Shown here: positions 1 to 12,400 of the stretch, piece after piece
Layout: each line of letters begins with the position of its first letter
Numbering within the stretch: the stretch's first letter is position 1
Assembly: GCF_001640805.2 (NCBI RefSeq)
Contig: NC_066836.1
Location: forward strand, 4,180,892-4,244,891
DNA length: 64,000 nucleotides
Direction: 5' to 3'
Source of the DNA: Lates calcarifer
Lineage: Eukaryota > Chordata > Actinopteri > Centropomidae
The notes under the pieces: model-generated
What the model was told of the DNA's origin: nothing
The model's input: the letters and a program-made list of their open reading frames with translations, nothing else
Databases searched by the model: none
Program-made: the position numbers and the translations under genes

Positions 1-1628
1 CATTTCTTTTACCTCGAGAGCTCATTAACTGCAGCGAAAATTTACAGACTAAAAACTGAGGAGTCTGTTGAGTTTTGCTCCACCAGCCTACGCACATGCA
101 ACCAAGAACTGACAAGTAATCCTGCCTGTGTGTCATGCTCTGTCCATGTGATAAGAACGCATGACAGCAGATGTGCATCTCATGTTTGAACTTTACAACT
201 TCTCCATTTCCAAGAAAGCAACTGTTTTGTGAACTTCCTCCTGCCTCGTGGGGCACAAACATTAGCCAAATGTCTATAATGTAAAATAAATATACCTGTT
301 TATAGTCAGTGAAATAATGTCAGTTATATCTGCTTGTTAAATTGTGACGTCACGACCAACGAAAATACTATTAAACTGTCATTCTTTTGCTTTCCTCGTG
401 ACGAGAAAGAAGAAATAGCTGCAGTTGATAGGCTACAATTTTTAAACGAGAGAAGGTTTTAGCAGGTGTTAGCCGGCTAACCTAGCTAAGGTTAGCAGCC
501 ACTGGTATAAGCTATGGATTTTACAGGGTGTTTCTCACTATCAACCCACATCTTCGTGTTTTGATTGTTAGTCTTTTTCAGTACTCAACAAAAGTAGCGA
601 AAAATTGCCAGATATGGTTGTCTGTTTTCATTTTAGCTTGGTGCAGATAGCTAGCTAAGGTCAGCTTTATTCGCCTTAACTGGGCAAAGACAGAAACACA
701 AAGATGTGGGCTCATAGCAAGAAAAACCCTGGAAGGACCATAGTTTATATCAAGGGTACCCACTTTTACTAGCAGGTGCAAACCAGTGCAAACAATTGCT
801 ACAATAGCACCCACTGGCGCCAAACTTCCTCTGTTTGTCTTTACAAAGAAAGCAGTATAATGACAACTGAATATTTTTTACTCAGATTTAGCTGATTAAA
901 CACAGGACACAACACTACAGCATCTAAAAACACGAGAGCCTCAGGCAAGTTGGACCCGGAAACAGTATTTTTGTCGAGCCATGACGTTACGATACTCATG
1001 CTAGTGCCTGATAACAGAGGGGTTGGGGTCAGAGCATGACAGACAGGACGCAGATGTCATGCAGAGGAGGACAGAGAGAGAGGAGCACACAAAAGGAAGG
1101 AGAAAGCAACATACAGAGGAGGCTCGGTCGAGCCCTGAGCGGCCATAGGCGACAGCAGGACGTTTCTTAGCGGACGGCCTCCAGTTACTCAACAGTGACA
1201 AGAGGAATTCAGGGAAGGAGTCACTGTGGTAGTATGGCTGCAGTATGGACGGATGGAGGAGGATGAGGAGGAGGAGGAGGAAGGATGGGGAGGAGAGGGT
1301 GAAGCCAAGGGGTAAAGAGATGGAGGCATGGAAAGAGAAGGAAAAGGAAACATCCAGGAAGGAGAAAGTTCAACCCCAACGTCCCTCTAATGACCTGACA
1401 AACAGCTCCAAAACTTTACAACAACAACTTTTAGGAGCAGTGTTGACAAAACAAAGAGGCAACAGCCGCTTTTAGACTGGGTGAGATTATCAGACTTTTC
1501 TTTTGGATTGGACTATTCCTCTGTTGTATTTACCTTTGTCTAAACAGCAACGCGACCAGACAAGAAACAACTTTTCTTTTGGCTTGTTTGTTTGTTTGTT
1601 TTAACAGGAAAAGGTTTCTGTCACTCAC
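1..1628 (-). other. arhgap12 intron 9 (partial)
   Basis: No further PH exon was found. It holds a perfect cAMP-response-element palindrome at 345..352, paired gttagc/gctaac words around 470-500 and a purine-rich GA tract at about 1229-1345 that produces meaningless basic open frames. Confidence 0.7.
345..352. promoter_or_regulatory. CRE palindrome TGACGTCA
   Basis: A perfect 8-bp CREB/ATF site in a locally CpG-containing part of the arhgap12 intron. A further TGACGT half-site lies at about 981. Such sites are often found in promoters; no transcript start is visible here. Confidence 0.35.
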
Positions 1629-1710
1629 CCAGCTGGTTCCACCTCCTTGTCCTTTGGCAAACAGCAGCGTAAATCCTTGGAGGACTGTCCAGGAAGAAGT
1701 CCAGTTCTTC
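1629..1710 (-). CDS. arhgap12: arhgap12 exon 9 (PH domain)
   Basis: 82 bp. Its first base completes R, then KNWTSSWTVLQGFTLLFAKG and QGGGTSW. The RKNW..SW.VL core is the hallmark of this PH domain. The acceptor is gttgcag and the donor gtgagt. The next exon, beginning FG by homology, is not in the window. Confidence 0.95.
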
Positions 1711-4700
1711 CTGCAACAGACAGTTTATAAACAGTCTGAGTGAGGTCAATAAATATGTGCAGCTTCCTGTGTGTTTATTCAGCAGAGAGCAGGTTATCGA
1801 ACCAAACTTTCTTTTTACGTGACGACTAATTAAGTATTCAAAGTTGCATTGAATGCCTGCTCAGATTCTGTGTGTTTAATTTACTCTTTGACGAGATATT
1901 TGAATAATTTAATAATTTAGATGCACATTCAACACAAATTTCATTAAAAAAATACTTTTATATTAATCAAATAAAATATCAAAAAAGAATAATTTGGTTC
2001 ACAGCGATGTAAAGATGCAGGCAAAACATCCCTCCTGATTCTTAACCTTAAAGAAAATCAATTAATTTTGATAAAAAAATCACCATACTGATTATAACTG
2101 GAAGCAGAGAGGGGATTTAATTCAGTTCAGTTCAATTTTATCTTATTTATATAGCTCTGAATCACAAGAGAAGTTATCTCAAGGCACTTTTCATGTGAAA
2201 GACCTCATGTGCAATAATATAGTGATTTATACAATCAATACAAATGCTGCTTCATTTCTATTTATTTTTATACTTTTTTAGGTTATTTATTTATCGTTGT
2301 TTTAAAGGGAGCCAGATGCAACAAAATTTAATTCAACTGTGCACTGTGGTAGTTTTTTGAATGACAATACAGACGTTTTAAGTTTGATGTAGAGTTAGAG
2401 TCTAGACTGTAATCTCTTTTATAATATTATAATACAGAGAGACCCAACAATTCCCACCATGAGCAAACACTAGGCGACAGTGGAGCAGAAACCTCGAGCA
2501 GAACCAGACAAAAAGAAAAGAAGAAAGAACTAAACAATTAAAATGAGCTTAAAGTGAAACAGACGTCCACACGACACAGGATTATAACGACATTAAAGTG
2601 GATTTAGCTGCAGAGTCAGTGCTACTCACCGGACTTTCTTGCCATGCTCAGTGATCTTTGTCACATTCAGGACTCCACACTTTTCAGATGGCTGCAGAGA
2701 AAAACAAGCATAAAAAAAATCATATTTGAGACTCATCAGTCGCACAAACTATGATTGACAACCACAGCAAAATCACAGAGGAGAAAACTGCTGTCAAAAC
2801 TAAATGTTGGTAAACAATAAGCATGTGTGAATCCACTGTAAAACACCAGCAGCAGAAAAACGCCCACCACCAGAACAATCAGACTGCTGTCATTATTCTC
2901 ACTCAGACTAAACACTACAGAGACATTAGAGTAAAATAAATTAGAGGCTGTGGATTCTTCTTAACCAGCAACCTTTTGCCTTTTCAGATTAAGATGCAGA
3001 TTCTGGTGAAGCATGGATGATCAACCCAGCCAGGAGTGAATGTGTGATGTAGACAAACCAGAGTGAGCACAGCCCTATTAACAGGGTTTCTACACAGGCA
3101 AGTTTCCTTTTTCTGCAGCTTTATTTCTGCTGCAACACTCGACTTTTCTCTAATTATTTCCAAACCTGTGTAGGAACTCTGCAACACGTGTCACTGCCTA
3201 CAGTCAGGGACCAAGCTAAACTCCCTGCAGGTGAGGTTAAGGGTGAGTACTAACAGAGGCGGGGGGCTTGGGAGACGAAGGGCAGGAGTCAGAGTCAGGA
3301 GAGGGGGGCTTGGGACCCAGAGGAGGAGGAGCGTCCTAGTGAAGAGACAAACGATGGGAAAAAAAAAACTGTCACATAACAACAGAAGGTTAATGAGAAG
3401 ATGATGTGAGGTTAAAAAGACACAGACAGCTGAAAGAGTGTGATGGCAATTAGTGGTGAGATTATCACGCTGCAAAGAGAGTCAAGTACCTGTGTGATGT
3501 CCAGGAGGCACGAACGGATTATTAATTAGATGTAATACAGGTTCAGGGTTTCTCAGAATGCTCATGCACCTTTGAAGTACTTCATTCTTAGGATAATCAG
3601 TTTTGATTTAAGATAATTACTTGATGTTGTCACTGTGGTCAAACTCAAGCTCATCATGAATTTCTTGGTGATATCAGGGAACCATGCTTGAAAAAAAAAG
3701 GTGAATTTGACATGAACATGGGAATTGAATGTGATTATCATGCAAGCTGATTGTCTGTTCGGATTAGGGGACAAGGCAGTGATTGGTCGGGCCCGTCACG
3801 GCTACTGACTTTGTGTTTGTACGGGTGTTGGCGGGCGGAGCCGGTGCGGAAACGCCTGGTTTTTGACAGCCGCTGCAACGTAACAAGTCTACAACTGAAA
3901 CTCTGGAACATCGCAGCAGTGAAATACAACAGACAACAGCTGCACTCGCAAACTAATCCTGTGCTTCAGGCTTTGTTGAAAAAAATTCTTAATTTTTTTT
4001 TCTAGCATTGAAATTAAGCATATGGCAGTGGACCAGTTGTGTGTAAGACCTTGTCGTTGGGCTCTTGGATGTAGGTGCTGTGTCTCCATTTGGTCAGGAC
4101 GATGGGCTCCATGTGCTTCCTGTCCAGACTGCGACTTTTTGGAGCATCTCCAGACGGCTGTGGAGGGGAGTGGTTGTACTGGAGGGAGGGACCGGGGGAT
4201 CATAACGGCATCAATATACAGCACTTATAATGTCACCAAATGCAAATGTAAACACATATCCCTCCTCACCTAAATATTTCTTCTCAGTTTTAACTGAGAG
4301 TGAACCTCATTCTGCCTAAATCTAACATGAACATTCATGTAATAAATCATAATAACAAAGTGGGGAAACAAAGACAGGAGCAGCATCCCCCAAATTAACA
4401 AAAATCTGTCAGATAATGTCACTTTTCTTTGCAAAAAGTTGACAATCACACTACAGAGCAGTGCAGAGACTGAGCTCTTCATCTTCAGAATACTGCACTC
4501 TAGTGCTAAAACTAATTTAACAAACGTACTCGGTTGGTTTTTGCCAAAAAATTGTCAACAAATTTGATAATCAGTCAATAATTTCAGCAATTTACCAAGT
4601 AAAAATCAACTGTCTCTTTGTGTTTCTGGACTGATTGATGGACAAGACAAGTAATTTGAAGAGGGAGATGTTAGAGCAAATAATTTTCACTGAACAACTA

Positions 4701-6393
4701 ATTGATTAGTCAAGAAAATAAGAAAGAAAAATCATTAGTTGCAGCCCTTCTGATCTCACCAGAGTTTTTTTGTAACACAGCAGGGTTGATAACCGAGCAT
4801 GAGAAGACTTATTTAACACCATAGTACTTTGGGTATAGAAGTTAAAATTTTGGTGATACGCGCACCAGTCCCTTCAAAATGCACCTGCGTTGTTTTGCAT
4901 TTTGTGACTTTCAGTTAAATAATGTTATTTATATTTCGTCATAGTACTTTTCTTAAAATAGTGTTACAATCTCGTGAACCTAGTATCGTGTATCGTCTCA
5001 TGACCTCAGTGTATCGTCACACTCCTACCAGTCCCTTCTGAGCATTATCTTTTAGTAATTTGATAAGCTGTCTTACCTTCGGCAGCTCCCATTCTGACCT
5101 GGAGCCGTCTGCACTGTAGTAATAAGGTCTGCCCTGGTCATCGACGTGTTTTAACCACTGACAAGACAGGAGAAAATACACGGCTCATTACTGAGTCTGT
5201 GCAAACCTACTGACCAACAGTCCTTAGACTTCTGTGGACATGCCTGTGTGATTATTCTGGATAATGAGGAAACTGTTTTGAGTTCAATATTTTCTATCCG
5301 TTCTCTAGCAGTAGTAATCACTCTCATGCTGTGGTGTTACAACACTGTCTAATCAGTGTGGAGGAAACATTTACGTCCTGCAACACAGGTAGAAAATCCC
5401 CACAAATCAACCTCAAAGCCCGCCCCCTCCAACCCCCACCACCAGGCATCCCCACAAACCACCACAGTAAAGAGACGGCAGATCAGCCCCCGTGCAGCCG
5501 GTACCTTCTCGTTGGTATAGTCGCTGACGTACAGCGTGTGGCCGTGCTCGTCCATCTCCTCCGACCAACCGCGTGGCGGCGAGCCATACTGACTGTCTGA
5601 CTGGCTAGAGTAGGTACTGAAGCAGGTGTCCTCCGACGACAGAGGCTGAAGTCGGCCGATGGAGAGCGAGAGGAAGGGAAGGAAAGACGGCGAGAGCGAG
5701 AGAGGAGTGGTCTACCATTAGAGTAGAAAGAGAGAGAGGGAGGGAGAGAGAAAAGAGAGGGCATCTTTCACCAGGGTGTTTCAGAGGAGAAAAGACCCAG
5801 AACCAATAAACCATGAGAAGCTGCCCAACACCAGATTAACACAGCACAGGCAACCAGAAGACCCGTTAGAGAGTAAAAAAATCACCAATGTTCAGGCTTC
5901 ATTTTGGTCGGTGAGGTGTAAATCTAGAGGTGGCTGCTGCAGCAATAAACTAGGCAACAGTGACTGTGTTTCACCTGTAGGTGGCAGTGTGGTACAGCCA
6001 TTTAATTAAACAGGGGTCGACTCAAAATCAAGAGATGACTCCCAAATGATTCAGACTAATCTGCCGTGTCACAGTGTGTGTGTTCATCATAACAATAGTC
6101 ATTCACAAAGTCAGAATAGTCATTCACTGCCAAATTACAAAAGTCTGCATGTGTTTTTCAAGAGCAGATTAATACAACAAAGCTGCATGTCAGAAAGAAA
6201 AAAAAAACTTTCATTTTCTCTGACAGTTCAAATCTCCCATAACAATCTGCCACTGCCGACGTCTCAACTGTCGACATGTGCAGCTTTGTTAGTCACGAGG
6301 AAGACACGATATAAAATGAATCCTTGCCTATATGCTGTGTTTATCTATTTAATATCTGCCTCTGACTCATGACACTGACTGAGCATATGAAAG

Positions 6394-6452
<59 letters not shown>

Positions 6453-9400
6453 CTTCTTGTAATTCTTTGCCTGTGAAAACCAGTTTGAACTCAGAGTGAC
6501 GACATTTTTGCAAAGTCTGGTCATGTCGGCCGACGATCACGTTTCAGTTTTTCAGTTAAACTAAGAGTCTAATACTTTATGGTTTTCCTCGTGTTGAGTC
6601 TGTTTTTTACTGATAACTGATGTTGTTATTGTTCCAGCTGACTGCTGACTGGTTGTTGTTGCCTGTGGTTCTTGTATCTGCATTGTGAATTTGGAAACCT
6701 AATGAAGGTCCACGCCTGAAGCACTGCACAGTATCTCTAATTAAAGCAGGAGTGTGGGACGTTTACATATAAATGAACGTCTGTTAAAGCTTCACACACA
6801 GCTGATAAATCGCTGGTTTTAAAAACACACTTAAATGTGGCTACCTGTGTGTTATCTGTAAACGCAACATTTACATTTCTGTTGCTTGTTTTTTTATGAG
6901 CTCTTATACCAGCAACTACTTATTTTTGATCCCCTCCCTCTCATTTTGATGATGGGCTTCTCGTCTCACTTTTAAGGGTACATGCTTTTTAAGAGTCTGA
7001 TTTTTCAGCCTAAAGCAGGGTACACACAAGAAGATAATCAGGCCAATTATTAATCCAAGTCTCCCCTCCTGGTTAAAGTCAGCAAAGGCTCGAGTATCGG
7101 TTGGTTCTGACGATTATCTTGCCAGATTTTCCTGTTTCCTGGTGTGTTCAGAGTGATTTTATCGCTCACTGCACATCACATGTGAAATCTGTCCTTATCT
7201 GTCACCACACACGTGTTATCTGTGTGTGGTGTCTCACATTTAAAAAAAAAAAATTATTTTGTGCCAGACACATCATCTAAACTTGTCCTGAGGGAGTTTA
7301 GGTTTTTGTGCCAGACCTGGGAACAATATAAACCATATTTTAAGAGGAAATATTTAGATTAACTTGTTTTACTTGTTTGTTCTGTGTCACCACCATTTAA
7401 ATACTTTGTTTTTTATGTAAAAAGCTTGCATCAGCTGCATCCAGTTCTTCATAAAGACAGATAAAATAATGTGTATATGTGCATTTTCTCTCCACACAGT
7501 ACGTACCTCGGAGCTATCCCCCGTGCTGTGGCTCTCTCCTCTGGAGTTCCCGATGCTGGCGTCCCTGGCTCGGGGCGGCTTCCAGGTCCTCTCCTGGGTG
7601 GAGCGGTTGTAGTAGAAGTGCCTGCCGTTCTGGTCCCTGTGGGTCTCCCAGTCGCCCAGCACGTGGAGCGGGGAGCCCGAGGGCAGAGGGGGCAGGTTGG
7701 TCTGGGTGATCTTCAGCTCCTGGAGGTTGGTGTAGACGGGCGACTCGGGGCGGCCGTGGCCTGATGAAGACACCGTCTGATGGAGAGGAAAAAAAGAGAG
7801 AGAGAGAGGGGTGGAGGAGTGAGTCATCTCTGAGTGCATTTAAGCCTGTTATATAATCAGGGGGAGAAAGTTCCTGGACAGCATGATGTAAGAAATTCAC
7901 AGCTTTCAGAGTGTAAATCAACAGCTGCACATGCAAGCCAGTGGACGCTTTCATCTAAAATACCTTAAAACACCCAGAGAGCTTAAACCTCAACTCCCCC
8001 ACACTGTTAACGCCACGTTCCCTCTGAGCTCCACATGTTGTCAATCACTGAATATCTGAAAGTGTTTGTGCTGAGCAGCAAAGGAAACGGCTGAAATGTC
8101 AAATAAACTATTTCGTTGTTGAACATAGAGGAGCAGAGCAGTAACCCAGAGTGAACTCAGAGGAGGAGGAGGAGGAGGAGGAGGAGGAGGAGGAGGAGGA
8201 GGAGGAGGAGGACAGGGGAAGTAAATGTTGTTATATAACCGAGAGTGGCAGGGACCCACGTCAGGTAGAAAAAAGGAAGTAAAACTGACGACCAAGATGC
8301 ATCCTGAACATTGGGAGGACAGTTTGTCTGGGCTCATCCCCACAGCTGTGAACAGAGAGAGCTGAGGAAATCTTACACAAAAAACTGAAAGATTTAAAAG
8401 TGTATATAAGTAAATATGGATCATACTGTCTGTAAAACTGATGAACTGTATGTTCTTTTTGAGGCCAGACTGTATTACCAGAAGTTTGGGAAATAATAAA
8501 AATATAAATATATAAAATAAAATAAATAATATATATAAATAATAAAATTCCCCATAGTTCTACAGATAGGTAGGTCTGCAGATAGCAGTTATTATCATTA
8601 TTGATTAACCGAAGCCTAATATTTTATCAATTAATTGGTCTATTAGAGGAAAATTTATTTATTTATTTATATTAAGATATTCCTTTTTTACTGCAATGTA
8701 AGACCAGAAAAAGCTGCATGTAATCATATTTGAGAAGCTGGCTTGAATCACTGTTTTATAACTGTATATATCCATGTTTAAAAATCACTGCCTTCATTAT
8801 AGATTTGCAGCAAACTATAGCTACTTTGTCACTGTAACTTTTCTCCCTGAATCCTGAACTTTTCTGATCATATTTTCAGTCTGCAGACAGTAACGTGTCA
8901 GATCATGAGGAAAAAAACATGAATAATGTTTCAGGTAATTCAGGTAATCTGGCAGAACAAACCAAACACACTGCAGACATTTTCCTGTTGAACAGGCTGG
9001 AAACCTGACCAACAACAAACCAGATGTTTTATGCTGTTACTGGTTAAATGGAAGAGTCTACTGTAACCAAATAATCATTTAATATGATTTAATATTGTGA
9101 GCTAGTAAAGAGGGAAACAGGCTTAGTGGATGTGAGCTGCTGACAAATGAACAAAAAGTTAGTTCAACAACATCTCCCACAGCCTGTAATGACAGAGTAT
9201 CCTTCTTCAAAACCCGCATGACTGATCCAGTCAATGGGCTACTTGTCATGATTATTTCATGCTGCCGTTACAAAGAAGCCGCCCGGGCTGCGGAGCGATA
9301 GGGCAGAGAGAGTCATAAATAATGCCAGCGCCCCCGAGGCCAACCAACAATGACTCTGTGATGTTTTTATTGCGCGGGGATCAATAGGGATGAAATATGC

Positions 9401-12400
9401 AGGAGCCGAGCAAACAGCTGGAGGTGCCCAGGAGAATCGAATGTGCGGTGGAGTAGAAGAAGCCCGAGAGGTGTGCTGTTCAATACAGCACCACAGCAGA
9501 ACAGAATTATCAAATTAAGGTGGAGAGTGCAAATATTATAAATATTATATATAGTATGAGTGGCTGTATAAATGACTAGAGAGACAAGGATTTAACTGGA
9601 AGGAAAGCACAGACAAAAGCAGGAAAACTTGGCTTTCAGGACTTCCAGAGTAAAACACTGCTTTTAATCTGTAATGCTAACGTGCAAAACTGTGCAAGTG
9701 AAGCTTAAAGGTTGTGTGCAATAATTAAAAACACATAAAATATTACCTCTGGTGGTGAGCAGCTAGTAAACACATCATCCTCCTCCTCATGCAGAGAGAT
9801 TACTCGGAGTAAACTTCTCCTGAAACGGATCATTGCCATTATCCCTGTTTTATATTTTTAAGTTTGAGTTCTCGTTTAATGCATGCAGCGCACAACCCTG
9901 GTGACACACTGCTGCTGCTGTGGTCTTCCTGTATAACACCAAGCGAACGTGTGATTTAGTGCATGAATCTGTCAAAGGGGAAGTCCTGATAGTCAATCGA
10001 CCGTTAAAAAAGCCAGTTAAAGTCGTATCCCACTCAAGAGTCGGCCACAAAACCACATTCCCCCCCCGGAGTCTGCTCTGAGAGGCGACTTCACTTCAGT
10101 GGTGGGAAGTTGAAAGTTTTAGACTCCTCTGCTGCCACACAAACACCTGATATCCTCACATGGCAACTTCATAGTGATTTCAAGCCTCATAAGGGTCATA
10201 AGGTTGTAAAACCATCTGAGCATCAGGATCATGTTTAACTGAAACTGCTGACAAACAGAAGCAGAGTGGGCTATGTCAAATAACAGCTCTTATTATGTAA
10301 CTAAAGGCTGCACAGCCGGGTTGTCTCATTAAAAATGCACGGGAAGTCTCTTCGCTCCATTATAGCAGCGGTATATTCCTGAGCAGCTGGTGTTGGACAT
10401 CTGGTGTGAACAGACTGACCAGCTAATCAATACTGAGCTGTGAAACCACTGAACCACTGTGGGACATTAAGAGGCTGACCTCTTACACTGATGAAGCTGC
10501 TCTCTTTGATAGTACACCGTGTTCTAAGGGGAAGTTACCAGGTGGACACACGTCACCACGTTTTCCAGGAATAAAAGTCGACTTAAAAAAAAAGGTGCTA
10601 AATGTCAGTTTTTGCTATCTCTACATTAACAGCTGTTTATTTACCAGTCTAGAGTTAACATTGTGAGTTCAGCATAAAGCTTTTCGTGCTGAGAGATGTC
10701 TACAGCGCTGGAAAGCAACACCAGTGCTAACTCTTGTTTTGCCTCTATTTCTATCACTTTTTTCCGACTGGGGTTAGCATGCTAACCAGCTAGCCCCGTT
10801 CTGTCTCTTCTAGTAATACCACTTTGCGATAGTATATATCCAGTTTGTCCTCAGTCCAACATGAGAGGATGAAGAAGCAGCGTATTCTTGCCTCGTCTTG
10901 TAAATGCAACAACAACAACAAAAACTTACACATAGTGCCTTTAATTAAGTAGGAGAGTGCTGTGTTTCTATGTGGAGAAACTTGGAGGATATTATTAAAA
11001 GACAATTTATACACAGTGGGAAAATGCTTCTTGAACCAGCAGCTATTCCCATTTTGAAACACTACAACATCCGTTATAAGACTGATGAGCCTTGAGCTGC
11101 AGAACTCAAACTGAGCTGATGGTTACACAATCAGACCCATCACAACACTGACCGGTGAAGCCTCAACACCAACTAACTGGTAACCACAACACCTACTGCA
11201 CAGTCAGCTCCTGACAGAAGCACTGAGGTCACACTGTACTGCAGCAGCCAATTAACACCTCGGATTACAGCTCTGCTTATTCTTAATTTCCTGTTTCAGC
11301 AGGAGTTAATGGGCAGAGAACAGGAAAACAAAGAATGACGCTGCCAAATCCTGCACAGTCTTATCTGCACTGCCTGCAGCTCTGCAGTGGAATAATAATC
11401 AACCGGTCCAATGTTCTCCGGCCAGAGCCAGAGAGAGAAACAGAGACTCCGGACTCTGCTTCAGGCAGTGAACGCATCGGCGCTGATATTAGACAGAAGT
11501 GGCTGCAGGTGCTTTTGGCATCACGCTGTTTATATTTAGACTGGGCCGGTGTGAGATTCAAAATACTGTGTTCATTTTCTGCAAAGCTGTTGACCTGATT
11601 AATGTTAAGCTGGGGTCACTGCTGCTTTTTTAAAAAGTAAACGCCACGTTAAGTCTGCCAGCTCATTTCCATTGTGGTTTCAGTTGTGGTTTCAGTGGCT
11701 TGTTTCGGTTTTTATGGGTCATTTCTTGTCTTCAAATTGTTTGTTTTGTCTGACAAACAGTTAAAAGTCTTTGGAGAGAACAATGTTAGAAGAACAGAAT
11801 TAGATTTTTTGTTACACCCAAAACTAAGAACAAATCCCTGTCCACAATTCAGCCGAGTTGGAGACAGTGTGGGGCTGTGATCTCATGTGTTTTAGCTTTG
11901 TTGTATTTTGGTAATATGATGAGAGATGCTGTGTTAGAAGAGGAACGATACTTACTGAAAATCTTATTAGCAGCCTGTAAAAAGGCCATCACAAAGAGAT
12001 GAGGCAGGGCAGAACCACCAACACAAGAGGAACAGATGAAAATCGTGAGTGAAATATATATTATAGAGCAGCTGACTCATGGGAAAAGAACAGCGTCGAG
12101 AGAAATGGATGGTATTTACATGTCAATGACAGGATGATGACTGAAACACAGAATAAATCACAGGGATAATTATGTTTTATGGAAACAAGGCAATCCACAT
12201 CCTTTTTGTTGTTGTTGTTTTGTGTGTTTTTAAAGTAAAAAACAATAAAAAAATAAGTAAAAATCAGTGGAATCAATAAATCCTCAGACCTAATCGATGC
12301 AGGGATTGCATAGTTTTAAAATGACAGTTTCACACCGTTCTCTGTTTTCTCAGCGGCAGAAACAACAAAGGAGCAGTGACCTTTAGGTGGCAGCCTGACA

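Larger units (their letters stand above)
2692..5076 (-). other. arhgap12 introns 5-7 (between exons)
   Basis: Intronic sequence around exons 6 and 7. It includes a degraded inverted copy of the TAGGGCTGCAAC MITE ending near 4750. Overlapping 84-111-codon open frames around exon 6 are frame shadows. Confidence 0.7.

Noticed and set aside
1245..1475. Basic, Glu/Lys/Arg-rich 76-codon frame
   Set aside because: Composition follows a purine-rich GA tract; no start context or homology.
7471..7764. Plus-strand frames over the WW1 exon
   Set aside because: They are antisense shadows of the GC-rich arhgap12 exon 3, whose minus frame has the real WW domain.
8041..8424. Minus-strand frame with a long polyproline run
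   Set aside because: The prolines come from an (AGG)17 microsatellite in an intron; no homology and no splice context.
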